Below, one piece after another: positions 35,160 to 43,638 of a stretch of 43,904 nucleotides of DNA (positions are counted from its first letter, which is position 1; every line of letters begins with the position of its first letter). The DNA lies in NCBI RefSeq assembly GCF_004153225.1, contig NZ_SEMB01000029.1:1-43904 (forward strand), given 5' to 3'. Source of the DNA: Sporolactobacillus sp. THM7-7. Lineage in GTDB: Bacteria; Bacillota; Bacilli; Bacillales; Sporolactobacillaceae. A program made the translations under genes and the position numbers. Below the pieces are notes generated by a model. That model searched no databases. It was given only the letters and a program-made list of their open reading frames with translations, and was not told the DNA's origin.

Positions 35160-35975
35160 ATGAAAGTGACCGTTTCATGCGTACAAATGGAGCCCAAGTT
35201 ATTGGATGTAGAATATAATCTACAGAAGATGTGTCAATTTATTGACGAAATAATGGAGAGAAATAAAAACACTGATTTAATTATATTTCCCGAGTTAATA
35301 ACGTCCGGATACGAGTGCGGCAATCAATTTCATAACTTAGCCGAAATAGTAAAAAATGGGAAAAGTATGAATGTTATTGGAAAAATGGCTGAAAAATATG
35401 ATACAAATATTATTTATGGCTTCCCGGAAAGAGACGAACGTTCAGGCGACCTTTACAATTCCTGTGTTTATATAAGTGATAAGGGAAAGGTAGAGGGCGT
35501 TTACAGAAAGGTCCATCTTTTCGATACGGAAAAGATTTATTTTAAAAAGGGATCGAAATTCCCTATTTTCAATACTCGTTTTGGAAAAATTGGAATCATG
35601 ATTTGTTGGGATACTGCTTTTCCCGAAGTAGCTAGAATCTATGCTCTTAAAGGCGCAGAACTTCTTGTTGTAAGCACTAATTGGGAAAAGCCATATTCAG
35701 ACGACTGGGACTTAGTAACAAGATCCAGAGCGTTTGATAATTGTGTTTATCTTGTTGCCGCAAATCGGATTGGGAAGGATAAAAAATTATCTTTTTTTGG
35801 ACACAGTAAGATTATTGGACCGCTCGGAAAACAGATAAAGGGATTGGATCAAGAAGTCGAAGGGTTCATTTCTTCAGAGCTGGATTTAGAAAGATCAAAA
35901 CAGTTAAGAAAACAATACTATACTTTTTTTGAAGATAGAATGCCGAAACTTTATCATGATCTAACAGAATCGTAA
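35160..35975 (+). CDS. Nitrilase-superfamily carbon-nitrogen hydrolase (amidase)
   Basis: A 271-residue hydrolase with the Glu-Lys-Cys triad: Glu45 in IIFPELITSGYE, Lys117 in VYRKVHLFDTEK and Cys149 in IMICWDTAFPE. It should split a C-N bond of an amide or carbamoyl compound. It is distinct from AguB: the AguB landmark HHIPEGPQY is replaced by VHLFDTEKIYF. Next to GabD and amine permeases, it may release an omega-amino acid or diamine from an amide (for example an omega-amidase or 5-aminovaleramidase-like role), but the substrate is not readable. AAGAGGGGG precedes the ATG. The gene looks AT-richer than its flanks and follows a MITE-like element, hinting at separate acquisition. Confidence 0.85.
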   Translation: MKVTVSCVQMEPKLLDVEYNLQKMCQFIDEIMERNKNTDLIIFPELITSGYECGNQFHNLAEIVKNGKSMNVIGKMAEKYDTNIIYGFPERDERSGDLYNSCVYISDKGKVEGVYRKVHLFDTEKIYFKKGSKFPIFNTRFGKIGIMICWDTAFPEVARIYALKGAELLVVSTNWEKPYSDDWDLVTRSRAFDNCVYLVAANRIGKDKKLSFFGHSKIIGPLGKQIKGLDQEVEGFISSELDLERSKQLRKQYYTFFEDRMPKLYHDLTES

Positions 35976-36153
35976 ATGAATAAAAAGATATATTTAGTTT
36001 ACGGGAAAATATCGTCAAAAAGTTCGTTAAACCATTGAATGAACGCGATTTGTTGTCTAAAAGGAATTTGTATTCATATATTTTCCAGTATCAGTGGGAA
36101 AAAATGATTGGCTGTCATTGTGGAAACACTTAAGACCCTTAAATAAGCCAACA

Positions 36154-36169
36154 CGGTATGCCGTTTGCA
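36154..36169 (+). promoter_or_regulatory. Candidate sigma-54 promoter for the GabD-type gene
   Basis: CGGTAT-N5-TTGCA keeps GG (36155-36156) and GC (36167-36168) at exact sigma-54 spacing with a good -12 box and a weaker -24 box. It is about 67 bp before the ATG. No copy of the ATGCA-N4-TGCAT enhancer is visible upstream in this 260-bp gap; otherwise the gap shows nothing clear. Confidence 0.45.
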
Positions 36170-36235
36170 TTTGAAAAGTCACTTAAATTATATCAACGAT
36201 AAACCATTCAACTTTTATTGCAAAGGAGTGGCACA

Positions 36236-37663
36236 ATGGATATTACGGAAAACCAAGGCAGGCCCCTGTTAAAAGACACACTAGCTGTTTTAAACCCTGC
36301 AACCGGCGAAGTTGTGGACACGGTTAAGTGCGATTCAATAGGAGAGATTAATGCAAAAATTGTTTCTTTACACCATGGATTTCAGAAATGGTCAAAAACA
36401 ACGGCAGATGAGAGATCAATACTTTTAAGAAAGTGGTATGACAATATCATGGCGCATCAGCAGGATTTGGCCAAATTAATTACGCTTGAAAATGGAAAGC
36501 CATTCAAAGAGGCGCTTGGCGAAGTCGTCTATGCCGCTAAATACCTGGAATGGTTTGCGGAAGAAGCCAAGCGTATTTACGGACGGACAGTCCCTGCGTC
36601 TTCAGCGAATAAGCGTATTATTGTGACGCGTGAACCAATCGGTGTTGTCGCAGCCATCACACCATGGAATTTTCCTGCGGCGATGATTACCCGAAAAGTG
36701 GGACCGGCGCTGGCTGCCGGCTGTACTTTTATCGTCAAACCGGCTCCCGACACACCGCTGACTGCATTTGAAATGTTCCGTTTAGGCTATGAAGCCGGCA
36801 TTCCTGAAGACGTGATGGGCTGTGTTTTAGCTGACGGCAAGCAGGTTGGGGAACTTTTTACATCTCACCCGCTGATTCGGAAAGTGACGTTTACAGGGTC
36901 GACCGCTGTAGGGAAAGAACTGATAAAAAACAGCGCGAGCACCGTCAAAAATGTTTCCATGGAGCTGGGCGGTCACGCTCCTTTGATCGTAGATAAAGAG
37001 GCGGATCTGGATTTGGCCGTTCAGCAAACGATCGCTTCCAAATTCCGTAACGCGGGACAAACGTGTATTTGTGCGAATCGCCTGATTGTACACGAAGCTA
37101 TTGCCGGCGTTTTCACCTCTAAACTGGTTCAGGCCGTGAGTCTGCTTAAGGTTGGAAACGGCTTGGATGAGAGTGTGGCGATTGGTCCTATTATTAACAA
37201 AAAAGGCTTTAATAAGATTGTCAACCAAATTAAGGATGCCGTGAAAAAAGGAGCAAAGGTGGCGACGGGAGGGAAGTACATTGTCGATGATGATACAAAT
37301 GCCTGTTTCGTCTATCCAACCATTCTGACCAATGTCGATGACTCGATGATCATTATGCATGAAGAAACTTTCGGGCCCGTAGCCCCAATCGTAACATTCC
37401 AATCGATCGATGAGGCCATTCGTCTGGCTAACGATACCCCTTATGGACTAGCTGCCTACTTTTTCACGGAAAATGTAAGCCGAGGCATGTATTTATCGGA
37501 AAACCTTCAGTATGGGGTCATCGGCTGGAACGATGGCGGACCGTCCACCGTTCAGGCCCCGTTCGGCGGGATGAAGGAAAGCGGGATTGGTAGAGAAGGC
37601 GGGAGCGAAGGGATTGAATCCTATTTGGAAGTAAAATATGTTTCTATAAAATTGGCTGATTGA
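36236..37663 (+). CDS. gabD: Succinate-semialdehyde dehydrogenase
   Basis: NAD(P)-dependent oxidation of succinate semialdehyde to succinate, the last step of the GABA shunt. The protein has 475 residues. Diagnostic GabD-type sequence: [49 protein letters not shown], general base Glu243 in [10 protein letters not shown], and nucleophile Cys277 in [16 protein letters not shown] at 36236 has AAAGGAGTG seven bases upstream; the TTG at 36218 overlaps that site and is rejected. It has a candidate sigma-54 promoter and a permease downstream. It complements the GabT enzymes encoded elsewhere in the window. Confidence 0.9.
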   Translation: MDITENQGRPLLKDTLAVLNPATGEVVDTVKCDSIGEINAKIVSLHHGFQKWSKTTADERSILLRKWYDNIMAHQQDLAKLITLENGKPFKEALGEVVYAAKYLEWFAEEAKRIYGRTVPASSANKRIIVTREPIGVVAAITPWNFPAAMITRKVGPALAAGCTFIVKPAPDTPLTAFEMFRLGYEAGIPEDVMGCVLADGKQVGELFTSHPLIRKVTFTGSTAVGKELIKNSASTVKNVSMELGGHAPLIVDKEADLDLAVQQTIASKFRNAGQTCICANRLIVHEAIAGVFTSKLVQAVSLLKVGNGLDESVAIGPIINKKGFNKIVNQIKDAVKKGAKVATGGKYIVDDDTNACFVYPTILTNVDDSMIIMHEETFGPVAPIVTFQSIDEAIRLANDTPYGLAAYFFTENVSRGMYLSENLQYGVIGWNDGGPSTVQAPFGGMKESGIGREGGSEGIESYLEVKYVSIKLAD

Positions 37664-37832
37664 TTCTTGGTTTCGTCCATGACTTTTGGCCAGATTTTTT
37701 GGAAAATGTATGAAAGCCACATCCTTCAAGTGCATTTATCGGTTAAGATAAAGTCAAAAAGACCTAATGAAAAAACGATTGATTTTATTTGAATATACAG
37801 TACTTTTTGATATAAAAAGGGGAGGGATTTCA

Positions 37833-39248
37833 GTGAGCGATCAGAATTTCAAGAAAATTTTGGGTAATCGAGATGTTTTGGCGCTGGCATTTGGTGCCAT
37901 GATCGGATGGGGTTGGGTCGTCACAACGGGACTGTGGATTTCAGAGGCCGGATCGTTAGGCGCTATTCTGGCATTTATCATCGGCGGCGTGCTTGTTGTA
38001 TTTGTTGGCCTAACCTATGCAGAATTGACCGCGGCAATGCCATTAGCCGGCGGAGAACATGTGTACAGCTACAAGGCGATGGGAAGGCTTGCTTCATTTA
38101 TCACGACGTGGGCGATTATTTTCGGATATGTATCCGTTGTAGCCTTTGAAGCGGTTGCCTTTCCAACTGTTTTTGAATACCTGTTTCCGAATTATGCTCA
38201 GGGGCATTTGTATACAATTGCCGGATGGGATGTTAAAGCGACTTGGGTAGCAGTCGGGATCATAGGGTCTGTTTTAACGACATGGATGAATTATCGTGGG
38301 ATAAAACTGACGACGATTGTTAATTTTATTCTTACCCTGCTCATTATCATTGCCGGTGTTTTATTAATAACAGGAAGTTCAATTGCAGGTCATACGCAAA
38401 ATATGCAGCCGCTTTTTGAAGCGGGGATTAGCGGCATATTAACGGTAATCATCATGACACCATTCATGTTTGTCGGTTTTGATGTGATTCCGCAGGCCGC
38501 GGAAGAAATTAACTTACCGCGGAAGAGGATCGGACAGTTATTGGTTATTTCGGTCTTTCTTGCCGTGATTTGGTATATCGCTGTGATTTTTGGGGTTTCG
38601 CGTGTATTAAGCCCCACGGAAATCGGCCAATCCAATCTTGTCACAGCCGACGCAATGGCCAAATCTTTTGGAAATAGCCAGTTAATGGGGAATATCCTTG
38701 TTCTGGGTGGCATTGGCGGAATACTGACAAGTTGGATTGGTTTCTACGTTGGGGGAAGCCGTGCAATCTATGCTTTGGCAAAAGCCGGTATGTTACCCAA
38801 AGCACTGAGTGAGCTGCATCCAAAGTATAAAACACCTCATAAAGCCGTTTTGTTGATTGGACTGCTGTCTGTCATTGCGCCGTTTTTCGGACGTCCGGCG
38901 CTCGTATGGGTTGTAGATGCCGGAGGACTTGGCCTGGTTGTTGCCTGGCTAATGGTGGCTGTTTCTTTTATTATCTTAAGAAAGAAGCATCCGGACATGC
39001 CTCGTCCGTATCGTCTTCCCGGAGGGACTATGATCGGCTGGATCGCTGTTCTTATGTCATTTGGTGTCTGCGTCCTTTATATGCCGGGTATGCCGTCATC
39101 ACTTGTTTGGCCCTATGAATGGATTATTGTCATTGTCTGGGCCATGTTGGGGATGGTGCTCTATAAAGTGTCAACGGCTAAATATGGAGTCAATGAGACC
39201 GAAAAAAGTATGGAAAAAGAAATCTCCAAGATAGCGGATGAGTCATAG
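37833..39248 (+). CDS. APC-family amino acid permease
   Basis: A 471-residue, about 12-helix APC transporter, more distant from the other two in this window. Landmarks: GNRDVLALAFGAMIGWGWVV (helix 1), GEHVYSYKAMGRLASFITTW, FVGFDVIPQAAEEINLPRKR (helix 6 region) and GGSRAIYALAKAGMLPKALS. GTG at 37833 has GGGGAGGG six bases upstream; the in-frame ATG at 37767 has no site. It is 169 bp after gabD with no terminator between, so the two may share a transcript. By context it imports GABA or another amine-bearing substrate. Confidence 0.82.
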   Translation: MSDQNFKKILGNRDVLALAFGAMIGWGWVVTTGLWISEAGSLGAILAFIIGGVLVVFVGLTYAELTAAMPLAGGEHVYSYKAMGRLASFITTWAIIFGYVSVVAFEAVAFPTVFEYLFPNYAQGHLYTIAGWDVKATWVAVGIIGSVLTTWMNYRGIKLTTIVNFILTLLIIIAGVLLITGSSIAGHTQNMQPLFEAGISGILTVIIMTPFMFVGFDVIPQAAEEINLPRKRIGQLLVISVFLAVIWYIAVIFGVSRVLSPTEIGQSNLVTADAMAKSFGNSQLMGNILVLGGIGGILTSWIGFYVGGSRAIYALAKAGMLPKALSELHPKYKTPHKAVLLIGLLSVIAPFFGRPALVWVVDAGGLGLVVAWLMVAVSFIILRKKHPDMPRPYRLPGGTMIGWIAVLMSFGVCVLYMPGMPSSLVWPYEWIIVIVWAMLGMVLYKVSTAKYGVNETEKSMEKEISKIADES

Positions 39249-39675
39249 TAGATATGTATGGAACATAATGAGTACATCTCGAACCGTTCTATTGGAAATG
39301 GGCGACCGTTGTCAATGTCTCTCTCACCTGTATTTTCTGAGTGAAAGGTGAAAGTCTGAAAATTTATAGTTTCCAATCAGGTAAACAGTTCTTATGTAAG
39401 TAGGAGCGCTGAAGGAGAGCAGTATTAATTATCCTTCAGATTTTTTTGAAGGATAAACTTTTGAAATTACAATTTAACATTCAATATAAAATATATTAAA
39501 ATAGATACAAATGAGCAATTTTTTGATAAAAGTTAAAATTATTAACAAACGAATTGCTTTGTACATGTTTTTGGAGTATCGGTTGATACATTCCAAGCTT
39601 AGCCTGCGGAAATTGGTTCATATAAAATCAGATATTCATTCGGCATGATCGTCATTATAAAACAGAGGTGTACTC
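39249..39675. other. AT-rich intergenic region before moeA
   Basis: No gene is visible in these 427 bp. They contain the terminator with alternative pairing at 39409-39454, a very AT-rich tract (about 39455-39545), and a GTATC-GGTT-GATAC dyad (about 39575-39590). I found no molybdenum-cofactor riboswitch that I could recognise and no clear -35/-10 pair for moeA. Confidence 0.5.
39409..39454 (+). terminator. Rho-independent terminator with a competing hairpin
   Basis: CTGAAGGA (39409-39416) pairs perfectly with TCCTTCAG (39432-39439), followed by ATTTTTTT: a terminator. The same middle segment can instead pair downstream, ATCCTTCA (39431-39438) with TGAAGGAT (39447-39454), which would bury the T run in a loop. 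It is 160 bases past the permease stop. Confidence 0.7.
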
Positions 39676-40947
39676 ATGATTCTTCTACGGAAGCCCATAC
39701 CGGTACAGGAAGCGGTGCAGAAAGTGATGTCAGTTTCTCACGTATTGCCAAGCGAAAATATTTCGCTGGAACATGGCTATGGAAGAGTGCTGGCAGATGA
39801 TGTTTATGCGCCGCACCCTGTTCCATGGTTTATTCGTTCTCCTTATGACGGCTATGCTTTTGCCGCGCATGCGACGATCAAGGCGGGAGCGGGGCATTCT
39901 GTTTTATTGGAAGTTGTTGGAGCAATCGGAAGAGGAGACGATTGGGAAGGAACACTGCAAGACGGACAGGCCGTAAAGGTGATGACTGGATCGGCTCTTC
40001 CTGATGGCGCAGATGCCGTCATGATGGATGAACTGGTTCGAGTAAAGACAGATCCTGAGGGTAAGACGTTTATTGAAATAAGACGGCACGTTTCGCAAGG
40101 AGAGAATGTCTGTCAGATCGGAGAGGATATCCGGGAGGGGCAGTTGCTTGTCCGAAAGGGGACAGTCATTAATCCGGGTGTGATGGCTATATTGGCCACG
40201 TTTGGATACTCAACGATCTCGGTCGTTCGGAAGCCGAAAGTTGGCTTGATCGTATCCGGTACGGACTTGCTGAGTCTAGAGGAACCCCTTCAAATCGGGA
40301 AGGTGCGTAACAGCAATGCTTATATGCTCTATGCTCAATGTCAGAGAGCTCGGTCAGAGATAAAAAAATATGGACAAATCGGCGATACGATTGAAGATTC
40401 GGTGAAAAAGATAAAACATGCTTTGAAAGAATCGGATCTGGTGGTGACAACCGGAGGAGTCTCGGTTGGAGATACTGATATAATGCCGAAAGTTTATAAA
40501 GAAATAGGGGCTCTGCTCTTGTTTAATAAAGTCACGATGCGGCCGGGGAGCGTCACATCTGCTGCGCAAATCGATAACAAACTGCTCATTGGGTTATCGG
40601 GAAACCCTTCCGCCTGTTATGTTGGATTTGAACTGTTCGCGAGGCCTGCGCTTCAAAAGTTACAGGGCATCTCCCATCCTTACCTGAGAAAAACACAAGC
40701 CGTACTAAAGACGGATTTCCCTAAAGCAAATCCTGTAACACGCTTCGTACGGGGCTGTACGTCTTTATATGAAGGAAAAGTGTATGTTGAACCGACCGGA
40801 AGTAAGGATAAATCGAATATCGTCTCTTCGCTTTCCGGGGCCAATAGTTTCATTGTTTTACCGGCCGGATCGAAGGGTTGGAAAGCCGGAAGTACGGTGG
40901 ATGTTCTGCTGCTGGAGAAAGATGACAGAGATAAAGCCGGATCATAA
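39676..40947 (+). CDS. moeA: Molybdopterin molybdotransferase
   Basis: MoeA inserts molybdate into adenylylated molybdopterin to make the molybdenum cofactor. It has 423 residues. Landmarks: GYGRVLADDVYAPHPVPWF, SPYDGYAFAAHAT (MoeA PxxxxSxxDGYA-type motif), VMTGSALPDGADAV, and the MoCF domain TTGGVSVGDTDIMP with LIGLSGNPSACYVGFELFARP. AGAGGTG precedes the ATG by six bases. It starts a moeA-mobA-mobB run. No molybdoenzyme is in the window; the hmp gene nearby hints at nitrate/nitrite metabolism. Confidence 0.95.
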   Translation: MILLRKPIPVQEAVQKVMSVSHVLPSENISLEHGYGRVLADDVYAPHPVPWFIRSPYDGYAFAAHATIKAGAGHSVLLEVVGAIGRGDDWEGTLQDGQAVKVMTGSALPDGADAVMMDELVRVKTDPEGKTFIEIRRHVSQGENVCQIGEDIREGQLLVRKGTVINPGVMAILATFGYSTISVVRKPKVGLIVSGTDLLSLEEPLQIGKVRNSNAYMLYAQCQRARSEIKKYGQIGDTIEDSVKKIKHALKESDLVVTTGGVSVGDTDIMPKVYKEIGALLLFNKVTMRPGSVTSAAQIDNKLLIGLSGNPSACYVGFELFARPALQKLQGISHPYLRKTQAVLKTDFPKANPVTRFVRGCTSLYEGKVYVEPTGSKDKSNIVSSLSGANSFIVLPAGSKGWKAGSTVDVLLLEKDDRDKAGS

Positions 40948-40999
40948 ATGGATCAGATATTGTCCGGATTCTCTCAATTTTTTACATATATAGGATGAT

Positions 41000-41665
41000 A
41001 TGGCCATGAATAAAGAAGATTTGACGGGGATTGTGCTCGCTGGCGGTCGTTCACGTCGTTTCGGATCTCCTAAAGCTTTGATGACGTGGCGGGGGAAAAG
41101 GTTTATTTTTTACTCGATACAGGCGATCAAACCCCTGGTCAGCCAGATCATTGTGGTCAGCCATCTGCCGCAGCTTCTTCAGCTTAAAGATGTAACCGTG
41201 ATTGAAGATGCGGTCCCATATAAAGGAAACGGGCCGCTTGCCGGTATTTTCACTGCGATGACGACCATACGGACGCCCTGGTACTTTGTTCTTCCGTGTG
41301 ATGTTCCGCTAATTACAGAGAAGTGTGTGTCGACATTGATTCAGTTTGCCGATGGAGAAGAAAATCCGGAGGTAATTGTTCCCTGTGTGGATGGACGTGC
41401 CCAGCCGCTGATTGGCCTTTACCATTGTAATGTAAAAGAAAAGATTGAATGTCAGTTAGTCAAAAATCAAAAAAGTATGAGGGCGTTGTTAGCCGGATGT
41501 AAGGTACAATATATGTCGGTACGGTCACTGTCCGTTGAAAAAGAGTCGTTTTTAAATATCAATACAAAAAAGGACTATAAACAGTTGCTTCTGCCAGAGG
41601 AACGGGAACGTATTGAATCGAAGAAGCAGGTAGGGACCGGGGAGGATGAAAAATCTGAACACTGA
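41000..41665 (+). CDS. mobA: Molybdenum cofactor guanylyltransferase
   Basis: MobA joins GMP from GTP to the molybdenum cofactor, giving the bis-MGD type cofactor. The N-terminal GTP-binding motif GIVLAGGRSRRFGSPKAL is clear, and so are EDAVPYKGNGPLAGIFTAM and VLPCDVPL. It has 221 residues, with a charged tail beyond the usual length of about 200. The start may be ATG 41000 or ATG 41006; AGGATGAT lies just before the first. It is 52 bp after moeA and overlaps mobB by 20 bp. Confidence 0.93.
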   Translation: MAMNKEDLTGIVLAGGRSRRFGSPKALMTWRGKRFIFYSIQAIKPLVSQIIVVSHLPQLLQLKDVTVIEDAVPYKGNGPLAGIFTAMTTIRTPWYFVLPCDVPLITEKCVSTLIQFADGEENPEVIVPCVDGRAQPLIGLYHCNVKEKIECQLVKNQKSMRALLAGCKVQYMSVRSLSVEKESFLNINTKKDYKQLLLPEERERIESKKQVGTGEDEKSEH

Positions 41666-42152
41666 ACCGCTGATTTTACAGATTACAGGCTACAAAAACA
41701 GTGGAAAAACAACAGCAGCGGAAGCGATGATACGGCATTTGACCAGAAAGGGATACCACGTTGGCTCATTTAAGCATCATGGCCACGAAAGCAAGCCCCA
41801 GCTGCCGGACGAAAAAGATTCGACGCGGCTTTTCATGGCTGGGGCCGTTGCATCAGGTATTTCAGGAGGCGGTATGTTTGAGTTCAGTACAACAATGAGC
41901 CTGGATTGGCTGTCGCTTTTTCGCCTCGCTGGTGTTGATGTGCTCATCATTGAAGGATTGAAACATGAGCCTTATGATAAAATTGTGTGTATCCGTTCGA
42001 AAGAAGAGATCGGCCTGTTAAGCCGTCTCCCTAATATTGTCGCGGTTATTTCCTGGATCCCGCTGTCTTATCATAAACCCGTTTTTTCGATAACGGATAC
42101 AGACTACTGTGACTGGGTCGCCCAGTATATTGAAAAGAAAATGAAGCACTGA
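41646..42152 (+). CDS. mobB: Molybdopterin-guanine dinucleotide biosynthesis adaptor protein
   Basis: Small GTP-binding partner of MobA, 168 residues. The P-loop is ILQITGYKNSGKTTAAEAMI near residues 10-29, followed by GSFKHHGHESKPQLPDEKDS, which are MobB landmarks. The ATG directly abuts a GGGGAGG, leaving almost no spacing, so initiation may rely on coupling to mobA translation. No other in-frame start is better. No strong terminator is visible between this gene and the convergent hmp. Confidence 0.92.
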   Translation: MKNLNTEPLILQITGYKNSGKTTAAEAMIRHLTRKGYHVGSFKHHGHESKPQLPDEKDSTRLFMAGAVASGISGGGMFEFSTTMSLDWLSLFRLAGVDVLIIEGLKHEPYDKIVCIRSKEEIGLLSRLPNIVAVISWIPLSYHKPVFSITDTDYCDWVAQYIEKKMKH

Positions 42153-42192
42153 TCATCCGGCCAAGAATGCTTTGGGCACACCTCGTTTTCTT

Positions 42193-43395
42193 TTATGAAA
42201 TAAGCTTCCCTTTTGGTCCAAAAAATTCGTCATGTATCTGAGACTCCGGAATTTTCCACTCAGTTAATGTTTTGTAGATAAAACGCATCAAAGACAACGG
42301 TCCGCAGAAATAATAATCGGCATCTGTATTTTTCACGATATTTTTGAGCCATGCTTCATCGATCCGACCATATCGGTCGATGCCATTGTACACGTGCTGT
42401 TCTTCGGATAAGGCCAGATGAATCGTGAAGTGACGGGCTTGCTTGCTTAAACGAGTCAGTTCATTTATGAAAGCGAGCCGGTGCATATCTTTTGCTGAAT
42501 GAATCCACAGAATATCGCGTTCTGGCGATTCTTTGATTAACTGCTTCGCCATGGCTAACAGCGGAGTCTGTCCGATGCCGCCGCTGATAAATACAACAGG
42601 TCTTTTTGATGGATGCAAAGTAAATTCGCCTGCGGGCGCACTGATTTCCAGTGTGTCGCCTAGTTTGACTTGTTTGTGTAGATAATTGGACACTAATCCA
42701 TCGGGATAAAGTCCTCTGCCTTCTTCTTTCTTTACGCTGATGCGAAAATAATGCTTGCTGGGCGTGTCGGAAAGACTGTATTGACGGATATTTGTGTAGT
42801 CTGTCCCTGGAACGCGGACTCTGACACTGATATATTGCCCCGGCTGATAAACGGGGAGCGGGTTCCCTGATACTGGCTTTAAATAGAACGACTTGATCAC
42901 ACTGCTTTCCTGTACGATCTTCTCGACCGTGAACGGAGCGAATCCGGTCCATCCTCCTCTTTTCAACATCTCATCCCGCAAGTGATTCTCCGTCGAAATA
43001 AACACATCGGCAATTTGCTGGTAAGCTTCGGACCAGGCATTGATGACTTCTTCAGTTGCCGCATCCTGTAAAACATGCTTTAGCGCCCATATGAGATTTT
43101 CGCCGACAATCGGGTATTGCTCAGGCTTTACACCGATACTGCGATGCTTTTCTGCGACACGTTGCACTTGTGGGAGGAGAGCATCTAAATGATCTATGGA
43201 TCGGGCTGCCTGATAAATCATGGCTGCCAGGGCTTTGGGTTGTGTAAGCCGGCTTTGATTGGTTTTATTGAAGATATTTCTTAATTCAGGATGTGTTTCG
43301 AGCATATGGTGATAAAAAGCGACAACAATTTCTTCTCCTTTGCTCTCTAAAACAGGGACAGTTGATTGAATCACATCGATTGTTTTTTGGTCCAT
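42193..43395 (-). CDS. hmp: Flavohaemoglobin (nitric oxide dioxygenase)
   Basis: Converts nitric oxide and O2 to nitrate with NAD(P)H, protecting against NO. It has 400 residues in three modules: globin (1-140, VAFYHHMLETHPELRNIFN and the proximal-His region VAEKHRSIGVKPEQYPIV), FAD domain (150-255, NIRQYSLSDTPS) and NAD domain (260-400, PVVFISGGIGQTPLLAMA, YYFCGPLSLMRF). The ATG at 43395 has GAAGGT nine bases upstream; a TTG one codon earlier is ignored. The promoter at 43444-43473 overlaps an NsrR-type palindrome, so NO-responsive repression is likely. Confidence 0.95.
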   Translation of the reverse strand: MDQKTIDVIQSTVPVLESKGEEIVVAFYHHMLETHPELRNIFNKTNQSRLTQPKALAAMIYQAARSIDHLDALLPQVQRVAEKHRSIGVKPEQYPIVGENLIWALKHVLQDAATEEVINAWSEAYQQIADVFISTENHLRDEMLKRGGWTGFAPFTVEKIVQESSVIKSFYLKPVSGNPLPVYQPGQYISVRVRVPGTDYTNIRQYSLSDTPSKHYFRISVKKEEGRGLYPDGLVSNYLHKQVKLGDTLEISAPAGEFTLHPSKRPVVFISGGIGQTPLLAMAKQLIKESPERDILWIHSAKDMHRLAFINELTRLSKQARHFTIHLALSEEQHVYNGIDRYGRIDEAWLKNIVKNTDADYYFCGPLSLMRFIYKTLTEWKIPESQIHDEFFGPKGKLIS

Positions 43396-43435
43396 CAAGC
43401 GGTACCTTCTTTCTTATCTCAATGATAGATAAAAC

Positions 43436-43452
43436 ATGTATTTAATATACAT
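43436..43452. promoter_or_regulatory. NsrR-type operator before hmp
   Basis: ATGTATTTAATATACAT is a 17-bp dyad (arms ATGTAT/ATACAT) very close to the NsrR box known before Bacillus hmp (ATGTATTTTAAATACAT-like). It overlaps the hmp -10, so bound NsrR would block the promoter until NO damages its Fe-S cluster. Confidence 0.75.
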
Positions 43453-43473
43453 CTTTTTGCTTTTTTCCGTCAA
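43444..43473 (-). promoter_or_regulatory. Sigma-A promoter of hmp
   Basis: On the minus strand, TTGACG (43473-43468) and TATATT (43449-43444) are 18 bp apart. The -10 lies inside the NsrR-type palindrome, about 50 bases before the ATG. Confidence 0.62.
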
Positions 43474-43565
43474 GAAAGATTTGAAAAAGAAAGTATGTGA
43501 GAAACAGAGGGTGTCCGTTGCTGGGCGCACGATTCACAGGGGTTCGACACTTTTACAAATGAATA

Positions 43566-43594
43566 AAACCGCCGACACAGAAGCATCGGCGGAA
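43566..43594 (-). terminator. Rho-independent terminator after gapN
   Basis: On the minus strand CCGCCGA pairs with TCGGCGG (plus coordinates 43569-43575 and 43586-43592), followed by TTTTATTC. It is about 45 bases past the gapN stop. Confidence 0.8.
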
Positions 43595-43638
43595 AACAGT
43601 GAAGATACATGAACTATTTTTTTGCTAAAAACCCTCTT

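Noticed and set aside
37791-37818. TTGAAT-N16-TATAAA as promoter of the permease at 37833
   Set aside because: Transcription would start on or after the ribosome site, leaving no usable leader.
39249-39675. Molybdenum-cofactor riboswitch before moeA
   Set aside because: I could not find the conserved helices of that class; only an AT-rich leader and a terminator are seen.
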